Notes: generated by a model from the sequence alone, not told the origin. A DNA stretch of 64,000 bases from Nymphaea colorata (GCF_008831285.2 NC_045149.1:12218629-12282628); one strand, 5' to 3'; positions 22,244-35,985 are shown, numbered from the stretch's first letter. Translations and numbers: made by a program.

Positions 22244-25200
22244 ATGGTTGGTACTGTAAATCTAGGAGGAAGGACCAAGACCAATATCTGATTACCTCAA
22301 CATGGAGGTAAAAAGTCACTTGAGTGCACCACAAATGGCACCCAATTTCATTCTAGATAAGTGCCCCATAATTGTGTTCATAAACTGACAATGTGAGAAC
22401 TCGATACATTCATGGTTCATGGATGGCATGAGATCCATCTTTTGTAAACTTGGATGCTGGGACACTGCTCTTTGTGAATCTAAAGCAAGAACTGCAAAAT
22501 ACAAATCATTAAATGTAATTGTTAATCTTTATGGCTAAAAAAGACTAGAACTGAGTTGAAGGGTGTGGGTGCAGCAAAGAAGAGGGCAGGGTGGGGGGAG
22601 GAAAGGGTGTGGTTGGTTGCGTTGTTTATCACATGGACATACATATACACAAAATTCACATCAAACAAATTCAGTATTAATCAAACTTAAATCAAAATAA
22701 ACCCATTAGGACAGGTTTGATTTTAGTTTTTGATCAAAATAGTATTCAATATGATCCACAAAAGGAAAGAGATTTACAATCCACACAGAAAAACAAATTC
22801 ACAACCCACACCACAATTGTTAAATATGCATGGGAAAGGAGTCAATAAAGAAGAATGCATAGAAGAGGGGAATATGTATCCATATAATCTCAGAGACAAT
22901 CTGCCACAAAGAGAGAGAGAGAGAGAGAGATCTGGCCATCAGAGATCTCACTGACGAAAACCATAGCGGGGGAGGGAAACAACAATGCAGAAGGCTGAAC
23001 AGGAGTAAAGGGGAGGACCTCCTTTTGTTCCTTTTTTCTTATAACTTTACCGAAAAAAAGGATGCACTCGGTTGACATTAACAAAGTTTAAAAATCTTGA
23101 CAGAAATTTAAGCAGTGCATATTGACTCTTTGGTCAATTTGCGAGATTGGTGCACACCTATTTTAGAAAAAAATAGATTGGTGTGACTAACTACAACTGG
23201 CCTTGTGTTGGCCACCAATTTATGCCACACCAAATCTGCAAATGCTCACAATGCCTCGATGTGGGTGTAGTACCTCTTTAGGCAGGTCTTGTTACATAGT
23301 CATAAGTTTTCTTCTCCTAAATTATTTGGTTTTTGAAAAGTATTATTTTTCTCTCCAAATTAGGACAGAAGAAATATATCTAAATCTTAAAATACTCTTA
23401 GGTTTTTCTGGGTGTAATTTTCTAGCATTAATGAAATAAACATTCATTAGCCAATTGTGATATTAATAAAAGACAACTTATTTGCTTATAGGTATAATAA
23501 TCATTAATTCATTCGTCACAGTAAAAAAAGGCTAGTTAAAAAGCATGGAATTTATGTATTGAAGGTATTTTAGACATTTATATCAGTAGCCCAACTTAAG
23601 TTATTAATATTGAAAAATTAGGTAGCTTTTAATTGTCACCAAATCTTTTGCATTTTTGGAAGTTCTCAAAATCAATGCATACAAAGTAAGCTGTCAAGTG
23701 CGGAAAATAAAATTAATAAAGTTAAGGAGGAAATGTTAAGAACTTAATTGTGTTGGATTGCTTTGAGTATACCCATTAAGTGTGTGAGACATGCATGCTC
23801 ATTAACAATCACCTGTGTTAACTGTTAAGTACTCAGTTAAAAGTATTTTTTTTTCAAAAGAAAAAAACTGGAGTATTCATTCTCGTGAAACTTGCATGAT
23901 TTGAATCCAAAAAAGTAGCCATTTTGATTTTTTTATAAGCTTCTATAAATCTTTAAAGGAGAACTAATCATGGTACAAATATCTAAGACACACACACACA
24001 CACACATCACAGATTTGATTAAAAATTTTGAATGGGTCAAAAATTGTGGTGTTCAGAAAATATGAGAGGACTCACCTTGTAAATGAAAAGGACACTTGGG
24101 ATATTTTGGAAACAGGGAAGTAGTTTCAGTGCATAACTATTAGTATATTAAAGAATTTAATCTAGTTTTCTATATCACTAATTGCTGATTGGCTCTTAGA
24201 TCTGATTTTTTTATTTGTAATGCATCAAATCATAGATTTGAAGAACCTGTAAGATAAAGTGCTGTATCACTCTTCCCATTTGTGAAGGCCATAAGGCTTC
24301 GTGTGCAGTTCATATAAATGATAAATAGCTTTCCATTTTTCCTGCAAGCAGGAGAAACTGTTTGATACGCTGGCATCTATCTAATGTATAGATGATGTGA
24401 GCCTTGAATATCTCTTCACTTTAAAGAAAATTCAATAAAGTTTGAATATGTTTAGGTTGAGAAAAGAATAAGGGAGTTTGAGCAACAAAAGGAAAGAACT
24501 AGGAAAGGGAAAAACCAGGTTCTCTTGGAGTCAATTGAAGGTAAAAGATTAACAGTGGAAGGCAATACCTTCTAATAATAAAGAGAGCGCTCTTTGTGGA
24601 CATTGATACTTGGTCTTTGCCTACCTCCTTCATTGGTAGATGATGAAGAGGGTGGGTGAATGTGGAAATGAAATTGTACAGTAAGGCAACAGTCCCTTGG
24701 GTAGCATTTGGACTACATCCAAAGCCAGGTTGAACTTCGGAGAGTTTATCCATCTATCTCTTTTTATTTATTTTTATTTTTTAGCACTTCTGAGATTTTT
24801 TTAATATTCTTTACATAAGATTCACATAGTTTTCGAAGAAAAGCATGCGGACAATTTTGGTGATATTCTTTACGGAAAGTGCACATTTCAATAATGCTCT
24901 GGAAGGAAAGCTTACTAAGACAATATCAGTGATCATGTTTTAAAAGCTCTTTTGAACCTTTATCAATGTTTTTCTAAGAATGTTTGTGCTATTGAAATTC
25001 ATGGTTTCATAAAATTGTCTACTATTTTCTTATTATTTTTTAAATGTTTTGAATTTACAATAGTTTCCTGATGAAAGCTATTTTGCCAAAGTACCTGGGA
25101 AAGGCCTCAGAAAGAAAAAGGGAATTGCGATTGGTAATTAGAGTTCCTGGGGACTGAAGTATGAGTTGTTGCTGCACATTGTGTCATTATTAGACAGGTT

Positions 25201-26740
25201 ATGTGTTTTCTGTTTGAAAACGTCGGTTGACTTTTTCAAAGTGGGTGGATCTGTTCTATTCTTCATAGCAAGGGCCTCACCTAAGATGGTCCTCGTGGCT
25301 GGACAAGGAGTGTAGCAAAATAGGGTCACCTTTCATGTAAATGTGGTCTTTTTTTTTTTTGGTTCATCGTGTTCGGAGTTATTTGGGGAGTGCCAGCACA
25401 TTGTAGTTTATGCCATGAAATGATGATATCTAAAAGAGCTAATAAGGCCATCCTATAGCCCTGATGGAAGGTCAGTAATCAATTAGAATTTCGATTCTCA
25501 CTGTCCTTTGGATGGCAGAAGGGCTTGCTTTTAGCAAGAGAGGATTCTCCAACATGTGCTCTATTTTTCAGTACCCTATGTGTTGGATAATAGTTTGGTC
25601 CTAACATTTCAAAACCCATGCTTGGAGCACTTGTTGTTTCCTATTAAGATGTCCAAAGCTGGCCTTGGCCCTTGGTCAGTTGTTAGTGCCTTTTTCTTGT
25701 TTGTCATGCCTTTACAATTTCCTTTCATTTATTTACATAATAATATGATTCATCTATTTATCTACTACCTATCTAACCAGGTCTTGAATGAATTCTTACC
25801 CCTTCCAAGGTCTTCTATGGCAACTGGCATGGACTTTTATTGTTTTTATGATGTTTGCTGTCCTACAGTTGTGGTTTGCTTGTCGCTTTCTCCTTGAATG
25901 TAAATTGTGTTGAAAATTTAGTCGTTATGTTGCTTGTCTGAGACTTGTACGGAAGTCTGATTCATATAGCATGAAGATGGCCAGTGAGATTGATGTTCCT
26001 AGCCTTGCTGGATCTCCTATAACTTTGTTTCTTCATGTTAATTGTTATACCAAAGCAGGCTTGAATTTCGTGCCCTTTGTAACTTTTTCTTACTGACTTT
26101 CAGGTGTGTATCTGTCAATCAGCCGTTAGGCCTTAAGGTCTCCACCTGTCATGTGCTCAAAAGCTCTCTGTAAATCAGTTTTACTGTGTTCTTTCCCGTT
26201 CTTTCCTTCTGTAATTTGTTTGATACGCGACTGTCGTGGCCCTGAAAGTGTATGACAACATTTGTGCAAAGTGGTTAATGATTGGAATCTTCGATGCATA
26301 TATATATTTATATATATAATTGGATGAGTTGTTTTGCATAGACCGTTTGCTGGATAATGCCTATTTGCCTTTCATTCTTTCTGCCGTTTTGTGCAAGATA
26401 TAAAAGCTGCCAGTTGCTCCAAAGCCTTTTAAATCATTCACATATATCGTTCATGGATATTACATGGCAATAAATTTCTCGGGCATAATACAACAAAGTT
26501 GTATATCTAAAGAAAATCTCAAAAAATTTAAACATTTTAAAAAATCCCAAAAATTATGTAAAAATAAATAAAAAAAATTAATAAAAAACATTTAAAAGAT
26601 GATTAAAGAGCAGCAAATGAAAATTAAAAAATGGAAACTAACAGTATGACAAATACATAATTAACAAAAAGTTGTAGCCCCTAATGGCTTTACAACACAA
26701 ATGAAATCATTCTTCACTTAAAAAAGAAAATAAATATGTT
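22244..26740. other. Intergenic sequence
   Basis: No gene supported. Microsatellites: (GA)n near 22911-22930 and (CA)n near 23988-24005. The ORFs in this stretch have no recognisable domain. GC rises slightly at 25130-26260, where an unidentified 3' UTR might lie. Confidence 0.4.
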
Positions 26741-27230
26741 ATAGGCTTCATCCTATAAAGTGGAGACATCTTCAATTGTTATACACATTGAAGTTCTTTG
26801 TCTTCCATTTTCGTCATGATTTTTTTTGTATTCTGAATTTGAATTTGAAGACAAGTTTTTCATCTCTGTATTTAATTTTTCTTCTTTAGAAAATGGGTTC
26901 ACATGTTCAACGGAGATAGGATTTGCATTGTTCTTCATTAATTTTGGAGCTATGCTTTACAAACACATGACCTAATGAAGACCAAATTTGTTAATCTAGA
27001 GGGTGCAAGATTATTTCTTTTATTTGTGTTAGCAGCATCAAATGCATTTTGATTTCTTTCACAAGTTCATGAACCACATGGTTGACTTAACATTTTAATT
27101 ATCATATGTTAAATCACTGGAACAGAAGAACTAAACTTCTTCCACCAAGTCCCTAATATAATTAAAAATAAAAAACAAAATTTAGGAGTATAAATGTATA
27201 ACCAATCATCAATGTTGAAACTTTACAAAG

Positions 27231-27515
27231 TGTTAGAATATGTTGTTGTGGGAACCGGGTCCATATCTGGACCCGGTTCTATGGGGCGTAGGTACCGAGG
27301 TGGGCTCGGTACCCTAGGCGGCTTCTCCTCTCTCCCTCTTTATATTGTCACTTATGTTTAAGTGTTGAATTAAGTGAAATATAATTTTCTCTCTCCTAGG
27401 GTTGCGGTGAGCCCCTAGGTCAGAGCTTCCCCGTGGTTTTTCACCTCTTTCTGAGGTTTTCCACGTATATTGTGTGTTCGTTCTCTACTCTCTTTTTGTG
27501 GTTCGTGTTTCTACA
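27231..27515 (+). repeat. 5' LTR of copia E2, with two hairpins
   Basis: 285 bp. It holds a perfect 12-bp stem with a 4-base loop (GAACCGGGTCCA at 27252, partner ending 27279) and a 9-bp stem (GGTACCGAG 27291-27299 with CTCGGTACC 27305-27313). TATA-like TTTATATTG lies near 27340, a plausible promoter. Confidence 0.95.
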
Positions 27516-27865
27516 TGGTATCAGAGCCAGCGAAGTTGGAGAAGCGTTTCTTTCCCGAGGATCGTCAAGTTTTTTCGTCGCCCGACGCCGTTGAAGTTCC
27601 AGCGCCGCTGCTGCCCTTGTGACGTCGCCCTCTGTTGCGCCGTCGCCTGCTCTGTCGCCGCCGTCCGCTGTTCCGCCGCCGCCGTCCTCTGTTCCGCTGT
27701 CGTCCTCTGTTCCGCCGTCCTCTGTTGCGCCTCCGCAGTCCTCCGTTCGGCCCGTTCTTGGTTTCTGCCACCGTGGGTGGCCTCTGTGTTGCGCCGTCGC
27801 CTGCCTTCCTTCGCCGCTGCCTCATTCCCGCCGCTGTGCCTCTTGTTGCTGTGTGCTTGTTTGTG

Positions 27866-30800
27866 ATGGCAGAAGCGATGAGGACTCAAAAAGATGCTGT
27901 TCTTGACGCGGGCAGCGCCTCCAAGACTGAGAACGTGCCGATCCAGGTCACCTCCATCCGTCTGACCAAGGACAATTACCTATCTTGGTCTGCCGCTCTC
28001 GAGATTGGGATTACTAGCCGTGGGCGTCTCTCTTACATCACTGGCGACAAACCTGCGCCCATCAAATCTGATCCTCAATAGGCGACGTGGGCGTTGGAGG
28101 ACAGCCAAGTGAAGGTGTGGATTATCAGCTCCGTGTCCTCTGATATCCAGCCCCTCATTCTGCGGAAGCCGACCTCTTTTGATATGTGGACTGTGCTTGC
28201 AAAGATGTATGGTCGCAAGAAGAGACATCTACGCACTTATCAGATTAAACGCAGTATTTACTCCTTGACACAGGGTGATTTGTCTGTTGTTGCTTTCTAT
28301 GCTGCCCTAAAGACCAAATGGGAGGAGCTAGATTATCATGTGACTGATGAGTGGAAGTGCGGTTCAGATCATTCCCTCTACTGGGAAAAGGAATGGATGG
28401 ACCATACGTTTTTGTTTCTGGGAGGCCTGCGGGATGAATTTGAGTCTATTCGTAGCCAGATTCTTAATGGTGATGAGATTCCGGGGATAGAGGAAGTATA
28501 TGCTCGTGTTGAGTCTGAAGAACAACGTCGCCAGGTGATGCATCTTGACACCGGTCATGGCCCTTCTGCCTTTGTCAGCCGTGCCTCAGGGACTGGGCAG
28601 CGTCCTGCCCGACATTGCACTCATTGCAACAAGTTGGGGCATTCGGTGGATTTCTGTTGGGATCTTCATCCCGAGAAGAGACTGATCAGAGGTCGTCCTC
28701 CCTCTGGCAAGCGTAGCCCTTCTGTGTCTGATTCCAGTCAGAGTAATTTTTCTAGTGGTGCAAAGTCCAAGCTGTCCCCTGCTCAACTCAAGGAGCTGCA
28801 GGCGTACATCAGCCGCCTATCTACTACCCCTGAGGAGTCCTCCACGTCTGAAGGGGCTCAGCTAGCCCAAGCCCTCGTTGCCTCGATTGATCAAGGTAAC
28901 CCTCCTCTTGGTGATTGGATTGTTGATAGGAGCCACTCACCACATGACAAGGGACTCTAAACTCTTTCAAGAATATCAACTTTCCTCTGGCAAGCAACGC
29001 GTGTCTATGGCAGATGGGTCTTCTATCTCTGTGGCTGGGAAAGGGAGCTTGTCCCTGTTGAACAAATACCGTCTCCACAATGCCCTGCATGTTCCAAATA
29101 TTCCTGTGAACTTACTCTCTGTCCGCAGTATTACTAAAGAATTAAACTGTAATCTGATTTTCTCTGCTGATCACTGTTCCCTGCATGACTTGGTGACGGG
29201 GAAGAAGATTGAGATTGGTTCGGTTACTGATGGGCTCTACAGGCTGCCGGTACAAGTTGCTTCAGCGTTGATTTCTGTCACGCGTGGTCACTTGTCTGGT
29301 GTGAACGATAGATCTACTGTTCTGCGATGGCACGAGCGTCTTGGACATCTCCCCTTCCAGTTAATAAAGAAGTTGTTTCCTCATTTGTTTGCTTCTGTCT
29401 CCATTGACTCCTTCGCTTGTGAAGTGTGTCAATTGGCTAAACATGTCAGGGCTTCGTACCCTATTTTATTGAATAGAACCACTCATCTGTTTGCCTTAGT
29501 TCATTCCGATGTTTGGGGTCCTTCTGGAGTACCCACGTGTGGTGGTTGCCACTATTTTTTGACGCTTATTGATGATTACTCTAAATGTACGTTCGTGTAC
29601 TTGTTGCGAGAACGTAGTGAGGTTCCAGCAGTTGTGAAAAACTTTGTTGCCTTGGTTGAGACTCAATTCCATACTACTGTTCAAGCTTTTCGTACGGATA
29701 ATGCAAAGGAATATGTCTCCCAATCCCTTGATGAATTCTTGAAAGGCAAGGGTATTGTTCATGAAACCTCTTGTAGTTATACCCCACCTCAAAATGGTAT
29801 AGCTGAACGTAAAAATCGTCATCTATTGAATGTTACCCGGGTCATTATGTTCCAACGTCATGTCCCGAAGCGGTATTGGGGTGATGCACTTCTCATTAGT
29901 GCACATCTCATTAACCGTATGCCTACTAGGGTATTGGATGGTCAGTCTCCTTATTCTACCCTGTGGCCCACTCAGAATCCGTGGCCTCTTACTCCTCGTG
30001 TCTTTGGGTGCAGTTGTTTTGTGCATAATCATAGCCCTACTCTCAAAAAACTTGATCCCCGGTCTATTAAAGGAGTTTTCTTAGGGTACTCTTCCACTCA
30101 GAAGGGGTATAAATGTGTGGATCTCACTACTTCCAAAGTGTATGTTTCGAGGGATGTCACATTTCATGAACATGAGTCGTATTTTCCGGTGAATCCTCTT
30201 CAGGGGGAGTGTCTTGGGAACAAAGGGGAAGAGTATTCCTCTAATCAGCTGATTCAGTTTATGGAGTTTTTAGATTACAAGGTTAGTCCCAGTGTGATTG
30301 ACACGGTCACGGTCAGTAATGAGAAGGGCAGTCATATGGAAGGGGTCACGGTGGATGCTCAGCCCACTGTTGCCCGGGATCACTTGTTTGGCCAGGTTTA
30401 TGTCAGAAAGGAGAAAGCTACAGTGAAAGATGTTGGTGATGAGGATAGAACCAATCCCAATCCTGTGATCTCCCCGGATGACTCAAGTCCATCGAATGAA
30501 GAGCTCCCCATTGCTTTGCGCAAAGGCACCAGGTCATGTACTTCTCACCCTATTCAGAGATTTGTTTCTTATGCTAAGCTCAGTACAAATTACAAATGTT
30601 TTATCACAACCTTATCCAAAGTTGTTATTCCCAGGTCGGTGCTAAGGATGATCCCAAGTGGTTACATGCTATGACGGAGGAGATGGGTGCGTTAGCTAAG
30701 AACAAAACATGGGAAGTTGTTGATATCCCTAAAGGGACACACTTAGTTGGCTCTAAGTGGGTTTACAACGTGAAGTACAAACCTGATGGCATTGTAGATC

Positions 30801-32164
30801 GATATAAAGCTCGTCTGGTTGCAAAGAGGTTCAGCCAGAAGTATGGGATCGACTATCTTGAGACCTTTGCCCCTGTTGCAAAGTTGAAGACCGTGAGGGT
30901 TATTCTTGCTCTTGCTGTGCACAGGAAGTGGCGCATGGACCAGCTTGATGTTAAAAATGCGTTCTTGAACGGCCATCTGGAGGAAGAAGTCTATATGAGC
31001 ATGCCTCCCGGGTATGTTCAAGAGGGAAAATGTTGTCACATCAAGAAAGCTTTGTATGGCTTGAAGCAGTCGCCTAGAGCTTGGTTTGAGAGACTAAGGA
31101 TCGTTATGAAGTCTACTGGGTACAAGCAAGGAAATGGAGATCATACCCTATTCATAAAGCAGAGAGATGGTCTGGTGAGTCTTCTCCTTGTCTACGTTGA
31201 TGATATGTTTGTCACTGACAGTGATGAAGAAGAAAACAGAAAGATGAAGGAGAGATTAGCTAAAGAATTCGACCTCAAGGATCTGGGTAAGCTGAGATAC
31301 TTTCTGGGGATAGAGATTGCTCGATCAGAGACAGGGCTGGTTATGAATCAAAGGAAGTACACTCTTGACTTACTAAAGGAGACAGGTAAACTTGGTTGTA
31401 GGCTCTATCTTACTCCTATGGAGTCGGGGACTAAGATAAGTATCAAGACGGACACTATTCTGGATGAGGAAGGAAAAGGGCGATATCAGAGGCTAGTCGG
31501 TAAGCTTATCTATCTTACTCTAACTCGCCCTGATATCACGTATGCGGTAAATGTGCTAAGTCAATTTATGCATGCTCCCACGGATTGTCACTGGAAGAGT
31601 ACAGAAAGAGTGTTGGGATATCTAAAGAATGACCCAGGAAAAGGACTGTTGTATACTCTACAAGACAAACTTACTATTGAGGGCTACTCAGATGCAGATT
31701 GGGCAGGTTGCACTGACACAAGGAGGTCCACTACAGGGTATTGTATCTTTCTTGGAGGTGACCTAGTTGTTTGGAGAAGTAAGAGGCAAGAAGTATGTTC
31801 GAGGTCTAGTGGTGAGGCTGAGTACAGGGCTGTTGCAATGGGGGTTACAGAGATGCAGTGACTGAAGATTCTTTTGACTGATATCGGTGTGGAACTGGGA
31901 GATAAAATGAAGATATACTGTGACAACAAGTCTGCGATTAATCTTGCCAATAATCCAGTTCTACATGACAGGACCAAACATGTGGAGATTGACCGTCATT
32001 TTATCCGAGAACGCATTGACTCAAAGGAGCTGATTCTACCATATATGAAGTCTGAAGATCAAATTGCAGACGTCCTAACTAAAGGGCTTTGTACTTCTTC
32101 ATTCGAAAAGAATGTTAGCAAGCTTGGCATGTTTGACATGTATGCCAAGCTTGAGGGGGAGTGT
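27866..32164 (+). pseudogene. gag-pol of copia E2 (inactive)
   Basis: The likely start is ATG 27866 (MAEAMRTQKD), after a GC-rich leader of imperfect GTCCTCTGTTCCGCC repeats. Domains: gag with CCHC ([14 protein letters not shown], about 28618); protease region near 28920; pre-integrase HHCC (WHERLGHL to CEVCQLAKH); integrase core ([25 protein letters not shown]); reverse transcriptase with YVDD at 31193-31204; RNase H (GYSDADWAG) with its end at 31874-32167. Breaks seen by comparison with E3: TAG at 28079-28081 in gag; a 2-bp loss near 28929 destroying the DSGA protease site; a 7-bp loss near 30641 before reverse transcriptase; TGA at 31859-31861 in RNase H. Confidence 0.93.
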
Positions 32165-32446
32165 TAGAATATGTTGTTGTGGGAACCGGGTCCATATCTG
32201 GACCCGGTTCTATGGGGCGCGGGTACCGAGGCGGGCTCGGTACCCTAGGCGGCTTCTCCTCTCTCCCTCTTTATATTGTCACTTATGTTTAAGTGTTGAA
32301 TTAAGTGAAATATAATTTTCTCTCTCCTAGGGTTGCGGTGAGCCCTTAGGTCAAAACTTTCCCGTGGTTTTTCACCTCTTTCTGAGGTTTTTCACGTATA
32401 TTGTGTGTTCGTTCTCTACTCTCTCTTTGTGGTTCGTGTTTCTACA
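32162..32446 (+). repeat. 3' LTR of copia E2
   Basis: 285 bp, preceded by the purine tract ending at 32161 and followed by target duplication CAAAG. The paired hairpins of the 5' LTR are retained. Confidence 0.95.
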
Positions 32447-34000
32447 CAAAGAAAAGCTAATAAAATGAGATTCGTGGATGTGCAGTGTGACAATCATGGC
32501 TAACCTCTTGCAAAACAATGTAGGATCTTTATTATGATATTCTACTAGCTCAATAGCTATTTTAGAATAATTCTCATGTGGAACAAGTTTTTTTTTTTTT
32601 ATTCATTATGTCTAAACCACCGCGAACTTCTTCATCCATTTTTACCAATCTGTTCCAAAGTAAATGATGGTTTAAATAAGTATCTGCAACATGTATCAGA
32701 TTGAGCGAGTTAGGATTCCATCTCTTATCAATTATCTTTCCATGTGACATATTTTTATGGTCCTTCTTATTGTTCATTTTCTAACTATCATTTTCAATAC
32801 TTTCATCAATGGTTCAACAATATTTTGTTTTACCATATTCTAAAATTTTCATTTTAAATAAGGCATGTAATCTCTCTTACATCATTTTTTCTACTTCTTT
32901 TACATGTCTCCATTTATTGGATGCAACTATGAACTTCAAATTTTCATCATGTTTTAAATAGAATGTAAACAAATGAAATGAAATGCAAACCTTGCTGCAT
33001 CGGACCTTTTAACTATTTTCCCTTTGTATAAGTTCTCATTATATCTAAAGTCTATTATTTATTGTATATGTTACAATTTAACTAGCTTTTTTTCATGATA
33101 ATTGTCATATTTCTCAAAGTGTCAATATATTCGAACATTAAATAAATGCAATGAGTAATACATGATGTAGTAAAAATAGTTGCATACCTTTCTTCAAGCA
33201 TAAGTTTTACCTTTTTTTATTGTCTGTCACAACTTGTATAACATTTTTTTTGTCATATTTTTTCAATAGAGGAAGATAAAATTTCAATTATAAGTTCTAC
33301 ATTTTTAGGATTTTTTTCTATATATTTCACTTTCCAAATATCGTACATGTTGGATAGCTTACCAACAAATTTATGTATGATTTGCTTCTGATTGTATCTT
33401 TTCAAATATCTAACACAGTAATACACCCATATTGTGACCATGTAGCTTTCATTTCTTCAATGTATGCTTCAACATATTTTCTTGCATCATCTAGTAGTCA
33501 TGCTCTCATTGTTTCAATGCTTGGGGGAGAGCATCTTGAGCCATGGTGCGAAGCAACAACAACGAAATTTTTAAAATCAATAAATCGAAGCAAGTTGAAT
33601 GGTAAATTGTTCATGACTATAACTTTAAAAGTGTCAATCTGATCCTTTGCTTGCTTTTGAACGTGCTTAAAATTGTTTGATATTATCTTTCTCCTTTATT
33701 CAGCGAGTTTGACTTGGAAGAACCTAAATATGTTTCACTTTCACTTTATCTCATCCGGTAACTTTGCATTTTCCCCTTTTTCATGGCTTCTCATTAATAT
33801 CTCTACAAGCTTTAAGGGCCCTTTGCTTGATATTTTGGAGCACATTTTGACATATAGCAACACCACGACGTTGAAGTCCTGATAAATGATACTTAAACCA
33901 TATGATTCTTTCTGCATATTGTTCTTCATAGAAATTGCAAACCAATCTTCCTTTTTCATTTAATTTTGCATGTATTCAAAATATTCTTTGCTTTTAGGCA

Positions 34001-35985
34001 TGATTAAAAATTTAAAGCCTGCAATAATACATAGTGAGTAGCCCCTTTTTGTTCTTCATGCTTCATCTTAAATCTTGAATTCTTGATTCAATGAAGTATT
34101 CAACAGGACCAGCACCTAAAACTAGTCAAAAAGTTAACAAATAAGAAAGAGTCAAAGAACTCGGTTGGTAGACTTGTTACATAGATTACTATTAACAACA
34201 AATATTAAATAAAATCTTGAACAAAATAAAACATGACTAAAATGAAGTCAATGAACTAAGTTATGTACATGCAGAATATGTTTTAGTCAGAAAATTATAA
34301 ATTACTAAAGGTGAATTGGAGCTTGTATTATTAAAAAAAGAGAGCACGATGAAAGTAGCATTCATCAGTGTTAAGTCCCCCACATAAGATAACTAATATT
34401 TTCAGTTTAAATAAAGGAACTCACACATGATTTATATAAAGAAGATACCGGCCATTAATGCTAGGGAATTAACAAGGACCCTAAAGCTAAAGCTAACTAT
34501 TCCTCATAGATGGAGTGAGAAATTCAAAGTAATCATAATTTTTACCTATCAAGTCATCCATAGTGAGGTGAGTATCCCCATTAGTGTAGTTACACACCGA
34601 ATTGAGTGAATGAACTAACTATAATAATAAATATTGAATAAAATCATCAACACAACAAAACTTTAATAAAATGAATAGTCGAACTATCAAAGTCATGAAC
34701 ATCAAGTTATGAAATATGAACATAATAAAAAAAAAAGTGCAACCTACATCAGTATATTAGATGAATAAAATAGTAAAACTGTAAAACACATCAAAATCTG
34801 TTTACAAATAAATGAATATAAAAAGTTGTTGATGGTAGAGTTGTAGACTTCACCGAAACCCTCATTCTTGATGGTTCCTTGCTGAAATCATGAAAAAACT
34901 ACACTCCACCGTTGACATACCTCTCACGGCCTTACCTCAAGGATCAAGTTGTTGATGGTGTAGGGCGTGGATGCTTGCAGCTTATGGTCTCATGGGTTGA
35001 CACCCTTGACATTAGTAGCTTCCATCAACTGCTGTGAATTCTCTCAGACTTCAACCTCTCATAGTCTCACCTCTCGTGTGATGAAAGGCTTAAACGCATA
35101 AACATTTCAACCTAAGCCCTTTTCAACACATAAACGTTTTAGCCTAAACTCTCTTTTCTAACTAAAGTTCTTTTTTGCCATTAGCAAGGATGGGCAAGTT
35201 CAGATATGTCCAACTTTTCTTCAATATTACATGTTTTTTCATTATTAAAAAACAAATCTCATGCTTGAAAATATAAAGCTAGCAGCATTTAAAAAAAACT
35301 TAAAAAAAAAACATAGCAGCATTTAAAAAAAACGTAAAAAAAGACATACATAATACCAGTGTTTAATTTCTAACTTAAAGAAAAACACGTCTTATTGCCA
35401 TTTTGTTCGGTTGTTTCATTTTTGGTGTATTTATCACATTTTTTATTAATATGTGATATTTGTGATAATGCTCTAAATTGATGGCATTGACAAATAGAGA
35501 AATGACTATTTTGTTTTAATGAGACTTGATGAGCCGTTTGACAATTGGAACAGTTTGTTGAATGTCTCAAATGTGTCTCAAACGAAATATTGAAACAGAA
35601 TAATAAAATGTTATTGTTGCCAAACAGCTCCTAAAAAATTAAAATTGAATTTGGCTTAGTGAAAGAATGTAGAGGACTGCAGGTGATCAAGGAACATTTT
35701 CACTTGAAAAAAAGGGCTGGATTCTAACTTACAATGTTTGGTTAGTCAAAATTTGGCCCAATTGGTATCCCTTAAACCAGTTTTGGTTGTTGATTATCCC
35801 ATTGCTAGAGAAAAGATTAACACTTTGTTTGGATGGAGGGAAAGGGATGGTAAGGAATGGAAAAAAGACATCTCTTTTGTTTAGATGACTAATTAACTTG
35901 GAGAGAAAAGAAAGGAAAGCTAAGAAATGTGATTAGGTGCAAAAGAAAGGAAATGAAAGAGAGGGAAGGAAGGAGTTTTCTAATG
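34001..35985. other. AT-rich spacer between hAT remnant and palindrome
   Basis: No gene recognised. A ~100-bp stretch at about 35530-35631 is bounded by GAGCCGTTTGAC and GCCAAACAGCTCCTAA, resembling a small MITE, but I could not fix a target duplication. A segment at 35821-35985 resembles the terminal repeat of the adjoining palindrome and may be a second element end. Confidence 0.35.

Larger units (their letters stand above)
27231..32446 (+). mobile_element. Ty1/copia LTR retrotransposon E2, complete but inactive
   Basis: 285-bp LTRs at 27231-27515 and 32162-32446 begin TGTTAGAATATG and end GTTTCTACA. Target duplication CAAAG is present at 27226-27230 and 32447-32451. An initiator-Met primer-binding site begins at 27516, and the polypurine tract (CTTGAGGGGGAG) precedes the 3' LTR. 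The LTRs differ at about nine sites, all transitions by my count. It belongs to the same family as E3 (56631-61899), in the same orientation. It lies within the hAT remnant at 26750-34000. Confidence 0.96.
26750..34000 (-). mobile_element. Decayed hAT transposon (BED/DUF659 type), split by copia E2
   Basis: Reading the minus strand from right to left: a BED-finger remnant (FKYHLSGLQRRG...AICQNV, about 33843-33940); the DUF659 region (WSQYGCITVLDI and NVIQVVTDN, about 33215-33460); a mid-region (IIDKRWNPNSL...ADTYLN, about 32640-32740); then, beyond the copia insertion, the C-terminal dimerisation region (MLSQPCGS, CERN, KRNNLAPSRLTNLVFIRS, about 26985-27125). This order matches plant hAT transposases. 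Stops and frameshifts are frequent, so no functional protein remains. The inverted termini were not found. The span includes E2 (27231-32446). Confidence 0.8.

Noticed and set aside
25130-26260. Possible unannotated gene between the small gene and copia E2
   Set aside because: Slightly higher GC and some open frames, but no domain and no convincing splice-joined exons.
27521-28081. Arg/Ala-rich ORFs on both strands in the E2 leader (and the same in E3 at 56920-57510)
   Set aside because: They come from GC-rich GTCCTCTGTTCCGCC repeats in the retrotransposon leader and have no domain; only the frame from ATG 27866 (E3: 57295) continues into gag.
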